Source: Fragilaria radians
Taxonomy: Eukaryota > Bacillariophyta > Fragilariophyceae > Fragilariales > Fragilariaceae
NCBI GenBank assembly: GCA_900642245.1
Contig: CAAAJI010000762.1
Coordinates: 1-12,127 of the forward strand
DNA length: 12,127 bases
Direction: 5' to 3'
In this document: one piece after another, positions 1-6,716 of the stretch
How positions within the stretch are numbered: the stretch's first letter is position 1
How the letters are laid out: each line of letters begins with the position of its first letter
Translations under genes and position numbers: made by a program
Notes under the pieces: model-generated
Databases searched by the model: none
Told to the model about the DNA's origin: nothing
What the model saw: only the letters and a program-made list of their open reading frames with translations

Positions 1-508
1 TTGCAATTATGGCAAATATGTCATTAAAGGCAATGTACTCATCCTTCCAATCATATGCTCTTTGCGTATAAAAATGTTATATCCTTGGCAAGCTATGTTC
101 CAATTATCTTGGCATATATCAATTATATAGTTTAGACAAATAGCAACCTAAAGTCTAGACACAAAACAATTGTAAAGTCTTGGGAAGTAACATTCTTATT
201 GTCCTGGAATATAAGCTTATCTTTGCAAATAATATCATATAGGCTTTGTATTTAGCAACCATATAGACGAACAGTTTTGACATATAAGTATCCAATAGTC
301 ATGATATACATATCTAGAAGTCTTGGCAAGTAAAGATCCTTTAACCTTGAAAAACAAAATGTGTCAGTCTTCTGGCGATAGACATTTAAACCCTATTCTT
401 TTCACTTTTAATCATTATGCTAGTTTACTGTTAATTTATTTATTTGTGACAAAATCTCTCTTATTGATCGATACATCCTACATTGTTGGTAGAATCCAAT
501 GGGTCTCA
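1..508. other. Gene-free AT-rich stretch
   Basis: No ORF with coding character is visible. The sequence is AT-rich and contains recurring short words such as CTTGG, TTGGCAAG and TCTAGA at irregular spacing (for example near 80, 112, 155, 177, 316). These could be a very degraded repeat, but no fixed period can be defined by eye. Confidence 0.4.
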
Positions 509-1000
509 TTATGCAGTCGTTGCTCTTAGGTTGTGTATTTTTCGTGCAAAAGTTGATCGCTCTTTGATCATGCAAGCATAACTTTGTCTGTTTTTTGTGA
601 GTTCGTTCTTGATTGGGATCGGAGCTTTACTATCGAGGTAGGCTTGGAGAAGATATGATTCTGATTCCTTGGAACCGCATTTAGAATCAATTCCGGGGCT
701 TACATGACGAGATTGAATCCTTTGCTTTGACAAATGTATGGAATCTCTTAGTTCATCAAAATCATTGATGTTGGTATCGTTATTGTTGGTGTCGACTTTG
801 GGCACGAGTAGCAATGCCCTGAGAGTCAATGAGAGCGTTTGGATTTTCTTCATTGTTCTTGACCTTTTCTTTGAGGAGAACGAATCTTTACTTTGGATTC
901 TTTGTTTCACATCTGCTTCTTCAATCAAAGTCTTTTCCAATGGTATGGAATATTCGATATAGAGTGAATGTTCCGCAAGCTGGGTTAGTGGTGCCATCAT
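509..1000 (-). CDS. Hypothetical protein, 163 residues (uncertain)
   Basis: This is the longest open frame in the first 6 kb. It starts at a double Met (MMAPLTQLAEHSLYIEYS) and stops at 509. The product is basic and hydrophilic, with a small Asn/Asp-rich patch (TNNNDTNIND, about residues 71-80) and no membrane segment. An internal Met (MKKIQTLSLTLRALLLVP, about residue 50) would give a weak signal-peptide-like start, but this may be chance. The local GC content is somewhat higher than in the flanking DNA, which mildly favours a real or formerly real gene. I do not recognise a family. A plus-strand frame at 738-1029 overlaps it and looks less protein-like. It could be an exon of a larger gene, a gene remnant, or a chance ORF. 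Confidence 0.3.
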   Translation of the reverse strand: MMAPLTQLAEHSLYIEYSIPLEKTLIEEADVKQRIQSKDSFSSKKRSRTMKKIQTLSLTLRALLLVPKVDTNNNDTNINDFDELRDSIHLSKQRIQSRHVSPGIDSKCGSKESESYLLQAYLDSKAPIPIKNELTKNRQSYACMIKERSTFARKIHNLRATTA

Positions 1001-1979
1001 TCTCGGATTCTCGAAGTTATTGCTTCTAGGACTTTTCCCTGTTTAAATTTCCTGACCAAGTTATTATGGGTTGTACAAGTTCGCAACTTGTCACATCGAA
1101 TGTGAAGGCTTGTTGAAGGTTCTCAAACTCGGAAACTTTTATCTCCGATTCCAAAGAAAGAACAATTATAATTCTTTTGTGAGGTTTGTGGGTGTATATT
1201 GAAGCAGACAACAAAATTTGATGTTTGACATCTGCTCTTGACTAACTATATGAATTTATGTACTTATGACCTCGAAGCCAGATGCCTCCATGGAAAATTG
1301 AACGAACCTTTTTACACTGTCAGTCGTGTAAAGTAGATGGTTGAGAAAAACCAAAACATAGTCTTGAACTACTAATTGTTCTATGTCATCAAGTATACAT
1401 AACATGATAATGACTAGATAGGAATGTTTCTCAGTGAAGTAGTACCTCTCCTCTCCTGTCTGTAAATAATGAGATTAAATTAAGGATATAGACAAAAATC
1501 TTCAGAAGACATGACAATAGGTCTAGACGCCTTACTTGATACATTATTAAGTGCAAAGGATCTCGATGCTCAATTAGTGCAAGGTGGCTTTATGACTGGT
1601 TGAATTCATCTCGTTATAACTTGAGAATCACTCCCGTTGAAAATCATGATGTAGTTATTTGGCTTAGTTTAGCTTCCAACAGTTTTCAATCCACTCATGG
1701 AATCTTGAGGTATCAAATTTCCATCTTTTTGATATTTGTTTATTTCTTTCTGGGATACAAGGTTGCATGATGCATATGTAATATGTTTCTAAGAAGCGCA
1801 AAAAATATGAGCAAACATCACTATATTTATTTTTAGTGCACTATAAGTTAGAGGCGTCCAAATAATTATCGAAAAAGTGTATTTCAAGATACACTGATAT
1901 CTACATGTAGACAAAAAGTTTAAGAGCATTCACCACTTGTCAGTAAACAAACTTGAAGAACAAAGCAAAGGTGTCCAAT
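1001..1979. other. Intergenic, no supported gene
   Basis: Only short open frames occur, including a 62-codon minus-strand frame at 1026-1214 and a plus-strand frame without a start codon at 1540-1770. Neither resembles a known protein. The lower end of the minus-strand gypsy remnant may extend into this region, but the expected integrase zinc-finger and catalytic-core motifs could not be located. Confidence 0.4.
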
Positions 1980-3110
1980 CGGTTGAGTGCAAGACTAGGT
2001 AATGACATGACATTGAATTCCTTATGGTCGCTTCAAGGCATGCATATCCTGAATGAAGTGAATAGGTATGGTACCATGTCTTTTTCATGATTGAGATTCA
2101 TAGTTTATTTTTGTCACAAAATGATTATACCTTTCATCATATTGCACAGAGTGGTGAGATTGAGACAACTTGTATGTTTGTTGTAGACTGCACTACGAAT
2201 CGGATGCTAATATGATCTGATTTTGGAAGAAGTGACAAAGCTCCTCAATCACCTAATTATCTATGTCTAGGTGAGACAAGGCATTCACCAAACCATGTTT
2301 CTCTCCAGGAAAATACTCAAGGAATACTCTGTTTTCTTCAAAGAGAAGGGGCAGTGAAAAACAAAGTCTAAAGCTACAATGGCATTAAAATTAGAATTCG
2401 TATGGTCTGTGAAGGCTATCATCCGATAGTCAAACATGATATTCTTGTATGCATTACAGGTTTCAATGATTGCTTTCTTTCTTTAGGTGGTTTTATATCA
2501 TGCTGGGCCCCTCTTGTTTAGGTAACGCAAGTTAAAATAAGGGCAAAATCCTGCATAGTCACTGCACCCATTTGCTGATTGGAAGCATTGGTGTAAAGTT
2601 ATAATGGTTCATTGAAAGCGGGGTATGATCGAAATAGCTGAGCTCCAATACATTTCTTCTTTATTCAAAGCTTTCTTAAGCCAATTGAAGCCATTCAAAT
2701 TTGCTCAAATCCTTGACCTCTCTTTTGATGGCATCTCACCATTGAGCCCTCACATCTCACATTGAATGATTGTAAACATCATCAAATCTCTCAGGTTCTA
2801 TGGACGTTGCAACGATAAAAGAATATAAGATGACCAATATCCAGGATTATGTCCCCTCCTGAACCTATGCTTGGGATAACTCTTGATGCATCTGAATGGA
2901 TCTAAGTTGTTCATTAATTCATTTCATTGTGCACTTTGTTGCTGCAAGGCTTTTTCATAACCTTTGCAGTAGCATCAGTAGCATCAATAGTTTCATGAGT
3001 AATGTTTAAGTCACGCCAATTGCACTTTGAAGCCAAAATCTTCAGCTAGAAAGTAATGTCCCATCCCATTCCTCAAGGATTCAAAAGTAATCTGAATTTG
3101 CTTTTGGAAA
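1980..3110 (-). pseudogene. Ty3/gypsy LTR-retrotransposon pol remnant (RT end, RNase H, integrase start)
   Basis: Read on the minus strand, this region gives pieces of a Ty3/gypsy polyprotein in the usual order, broken by several frameshifts and stops. At about 2900-3000 there is RT-like text (NELMNNLD, the segment before the YxDD motif). The clearest match lies at about 2540-2620: SYPAFNEPL, a stop codon, then LYTNASNQQMGAVTMQD. This corresponds to the RNase H signature YPDFxxPFxxYTDASxxQxGAVxxQ, with the catalytic Asp of TDAS changed to Asn. Further on come AIVETCNAYKNIMFDYR and AFTDHT (about 2400-2475, RNase H core), PGEKHGLVNALSHLDIDN (about 2254-2310, matching the gypsy PGExNxxADALSRLD boundary) and VIEELCHFF, HGTIPIHF (about 2025-2250, start of integrase). 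The family assignment comes from remembered motif patterns, not a search. Outer limits are approximate, and no LTRs or target-site duplications could be paired. The copy is dead. Confidence 0.75.
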
Positions 3111-3893
3111 GACATATTATTAGAAAGCCTTTTTAATGGCTATCCATGATTTTATATTTGAAAATTGCTCGAAACAGACAATCAAGGTGCGGTAAATAAT
3201 ACATTACTTGGAGGAATAAATCCAAAATATAGCTATGCCAGTTCAAAACGTGATAGAAATGTTAGAAAATAGCGCGAATGATACACCAAGTCAATGATGA
3301 ATGTATGCGTGAAAGGTTTATGGTGACTTTTGCTGAAAGGAGTACAATGTGGCAAGGCACTAAGAAACGTGACTAAGGAGGGGGGATCAAATTAAAATGA
3401 TATTAACAGCTTATTGAAGAAAATTAGATATTTGATGGTGTAGGATCATATAAACGTTTCGGTTAGGAATATCCCTCACGTTCATCAACCTTACTATTCT
3501 TTATTAAGGATATCCATAAGGGTCTAATTTTTGAATCTAAAATTGGTAGTTGCAATTCTTTCAGTTGACTAATTCTTTTCTTTCTTGCTCTTTCTTTCTC
3601 CTTATTCCTGACAAATGCAGGCTTCAATCAATTGAGCACTATTCTGAATACCAAGATCTGATTACTTATTTCTTTTTTAGGGCCTTTGTCAAGGATTTGC
3701 ACGCTGTCTACAATTTCCACTTTGTTTCTTATCTGCTTTTTAATTCAATACATAGCAATCTAAAGTTGTTCTCCCTGTCCCCACTGGAACAACAAACATC
3801 AACAAGAGCCAATAAGGACCTGCTTGTAAACAGCTCAATTGATCCCTAGATTGGAGAAGCATCATCAATCCAGATAATTTCTCAGAATGTCTT
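3111..3893. other. Noncoding stretch with pyrimidine-rich tract; possible LTR remnant
   Basis: No gene is supported. From about 3460 to 3660 the plus strand is pyrimidine-rich, with a CT-dominated tract at about 3565-3608. This composition, lying upstream of the copia remnant, would fit a decayed 5' LTR. No second copy was found in the window and no primer-binding site is clear, so it is not called as an LTR. A 99-codon plus-strand frame at 3550-3849 crosses this tract; it is rich in Phe/Ser/Leu as expected from the composition and is not believed to be a gene. Confidence 0.35.
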
Positions 3894-4340
3894 TTACTTT
3901 AAGTCATTTGAAGCGTCATTATTGATTTTTCTGTTAAAGTCAATTGAAGGATGGTTTGAAGTTATTGGCATTTGAAAAGTGTTGGTGATTATTTCACCCT
4001 GTTCAGCGATCATTCTGAATTGAGAATATTCTCCTATAGTTAAATTAATGCAAACAGTCCTGCATGGAAGCTTGGAATAGCCATGCAGCATATGGGCTTC
4101 CTTTTTCAATCCCATTAAAATACTCCATGAACAGTTTTTGATCATACAGCTTCCTACTAATTGACAGAGATGCTGGATAAAGCGTTGCAAAGTAAGCCTC
4201 GCTTTCAGGAATGTACTGCATGATACGATCCACCATGTCTTTTTGATCAAAGCTGCCGATGAAAATTTCTTGAGCTCATGAATCTTGTTGATTCCAGATA
4301 TTATACTGTCAATCTCTCTTTCAGTCTTCAGACAATACTA
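3894..4340 (-). pseudogene. Degraded coding-like remnant of unknown family
   Basis: The minus strand shows protein-like text spread over overlapping frames. Reading from high to low coordinates: EREIDSIISGINKIHELKKF at about 4260-4325; then, after a frame change near 4245, VDRIMQYIPESEAYFATLYP and EYFNGIEKGSPYAAWLFQAS, ending at a stop near 4045; then, in another frame, EYSQFRMIAEQGEIITNTFQ down to about 3894. Long segments with balanced composition, joined only through frame changes, suggest an old gene or element ORF that has decayed. The family is not recognised. It could be the gag region of an element, a captured host exon, or a shadow of an unrelated sequence. It abuts the plus-strand copia remnant and is opposite to it in orientation. 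Confidence 0.35.
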
Positions 4341-4349
4341 TTAATTTGT

Positions 4350-5860
4350 GGAAGGCTTAATGAATATCAAGGAAGTCAAGGATCAAAATAACAATCGGAA
4401 ACGGACTGGCTATGTTAGCTACAAAACTTGGTGATTTAGAATGTGAGGTGACTCAAGGGAAGGGGCATAAGTTAAGATAACCTTGAAGGAAGTCAAGTAA
4501 ATAAGTGAATTGTGGGTTAATTATTTTTGCATCCAGAAGGCGCTTGAGAATGGATTCAATCTGAGCAATCATGGAGTCTCAATGGGCTCTACTAAGGGTC
4601 AAATTTCACTTTCATTTCACTTGTATTAAGATGAATGCGGTTCAATCAAATGTTGTTTGTAATGCTATGGCAAACACACATTGAATACAAGTTAAAGTAT
4701 AAATCACCTTCACATAGGTTTTGGGCATTGTGGTTTCGAAATATTTAAAGAATACAGCAAAGATGTAATATATAAAGTTTTTAAGGAATATGGAAGGCTG
4801 TGAAGAATGTGCAATTGAAGGCAAATGAATAAAACGTGAAAAGGTTTGACGATGAGGCAACAAGATTCCTGGAGAAATAATTTATATTGTTGTTAGTTCA
4901 ATCAAGGAGAGAAGTTTCGGAGGCGCTAAGTTTTGGGCATTTATTGTTAACAACTACTCTGATCATTGCTGGAGCTTCTTTTTCAAGAATAAGTCTGATT
5001 TGAAAACTAAAATCATCAACTTACGTACAGACTTGAAGATTGCTAGCGTAAATGTTCAATATATTCGTTGTGGCGACGGTAGAGAGAATAGAACAATGAA
5101 ATTGGATCTTAAAGTGAAGAGTTTTGGAGTTAAAATTGAGTTCTAAGGAACAATGACTCCTCAGAAAAACTGTAAAAGTTGGGAGAAAGTTTCAAACGGT
5201 TTATGGCAGGATTCGTTCAATGTTAACTGGTGCAGGCTTGAGGAATGAACTCAGGAAGAAGACGTGGCAGAATGCTATCAACATATATTTCAAGTATTGT
5301 TTGCTGTGAAATCTGGAGACACATACCCAAATGCATTATTTTTCTATGCAAAACAAAGCGTAATGTGACCTTGAAAACATACAAGAGTCGTGACTGCAAA
5401 GGATAAAGTTTAGATCAAGTTAAGAAACAGTGGATGTATTTGCATGCTCATCAGATTTACTGAAAAATATTCTTCAGATGTGTTTTGGATGCTGAATCTT
5501 GAAACTCACGGAATTGTTAATTCTACAGGTATCACCTGGTTAAATAAGGTGTGGGATCATTGATCAGTCAACAAAACGGTTGACAAATATGACAATGATG
5601 ACAATGACTTGACAATTATTAAAGATGCAATTTTGTTATAAAACATTATAAAAGACCTGATCAGAATCAGAATATCGAGGATGTGAATAAAGAGAGTTAA
5701 TATTCAGCTAAGGAAGCTAGAAAGTTGGTATATCCATGAACCAAGGACTGCATTAAGGAATATTTAGATGAACCAAGAGGAAGAAGCGGAATTATGTTTA
5801 TAAACTTTATTGTTCCCTCAAGGAAGAGAAAGGGTCTTACTGAGATATTCAATCGTACAT
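4350..5860 (+). pseudogene. Ty1/copia LTR-retrotransposon pol remnant (GAG-pre-integrase and integrase)
   Basis: Plus-strand frames reconstruct a copia polyprotein in order, with many stops and frameshifts. At 4382-4620 comes the segment after the protease (ITIGNGLAMLATKLGDLECE, then SELWVN and ALENGFNLSNHGVSMGSTKG). At about 4720-4830 the GAG-pre-integrase part keeps GHCGFEIF and MEGCEECAI. From about 4895 the integrase core reads SSIKERSFGGAKFWAFIVNN, followed by SDHCWSFFFKNKSDLK and the IRC-GDGRENR segment in which the second catalytic Asp is expected. KSFGVKIEF and TPQKN follow (matching GTPQQNG), then YGRIRSMLTGAGLRNELRKK at about 5200. The integrase C-terminal region ends with MLNLETHGIVNSTGITWLNK (about 5490-5550) and the linker KLESWYIHEPRTAL (about 5717-5758) with EEEAELCL (about 5779-5802). 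Text resembling reverse transcriptase does not follow. Assignment is by remembered copia patterns; no search was run. Confidence 0.85.
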
Positions 5861-6716
5861 TTTATAGCCGTTGATAATCGGACTATTAATAGTTCTCAAA
5901 GCATATGATCATGGCTTATATTGTGTGTGCATACATTTTTTGAAAAATTGTAGTGAATTTGAGTATCTCTCAGAAAAGGGAACAGGTTTGCTGTGGATGT
6001 ATATCTCTTTTTGATAGTAACGATCTGAAGACTTGAATGTTAAAGATACGTTGTTACTGTTAAAGAATCAGGTAGAAATCATACTTTGACTTAGACAAAA
6101 GATGATTTTGTAAATGTCAAAGACAGAACGCTGTTGGAAATGGCCGTTCGACACTCGTTCCCTCATGTTAATTGTTTTGTGATGTTCTGTAATGATACTA
6201 TGTGGCTTTATTGATATCACCAATTAATGGCATCAAAACGTGTAACTGTAGTTTGCAATGTTTGCAAAAAAGAGCATTCTAGCTTGCACTAAAAACTTGA
6301 AAAACTAAAGGAAATTGCAGATGGCTTCAGACCTTAATATCAAAAACCATCCAAAATACTCATACTCTTGACTTTCTATTACTCCCTATAATTGATGAAT
6401 GGATGTATGGAACTTATACTTATTGTGACTCAAAGAGTGATGGCGGTTGGTCTGTCATGTGGAAAGTCATAATCCTGTAATAGCCTTTAAAAAGTAAATG
6501 GATCTTGAGTAAAATAGGCGAGCTTTCGTACATTATTGTACAGATGCCTATAGTTTTAAGGTTTGTGGGACTACTTCTGTGGAGAGAATTTTTTTGTAGT
6601 CGCGTTGGATTTTTCACCGTTTCTGGGCTCCATAAAAGTTTGCGTTCAGCTGTGATCTTCGATTACCGAGCAATATCTCTCGCTTGCATAAGGCGGATCA
6701 CGTCATAGAGGCCATC
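5861..6716. other. Intergenic; no supported gene, contains presumed promoter of the downstream gene
   Basis: The copia similarity stops near 5860. A plus-strand frame at about 6096-6350 is unusually open for its composition, with only two internal stops, and contains VVCNVCKKEHSSLH, which resembles half of a Cys-x2-Cys zinc finger. The family is not recognised and this may be chance. Closer to the downstream gene, CCATAAAAG (about 6629-6638) is a TATA-like word about 80 bp before the proposed ATG at 6717, and ACGTCA occurs at 6700-6705. Confidence 0.35.

Noticed and set aside
1540..1770. Plus-strand 76-codon open frame
   Set aside because: It has no ATG, no recognisable motif and an AT-driven hydrophobic end; treated as chance.
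2066..2521. Plus-strand frame with only two stops in about 150 codons, first taken as a decayed gene
   Set aside because: The minus strand of the same region carries recognisable gypsy RNase H and integrase text, so the open plus frame is its shadow.
3460..3660. Possible 5' LTR of the copia element
   Set aside because: The composition fits, but no matching second LTR, clear TG...CA ends or primer-binding site could be found in the window.
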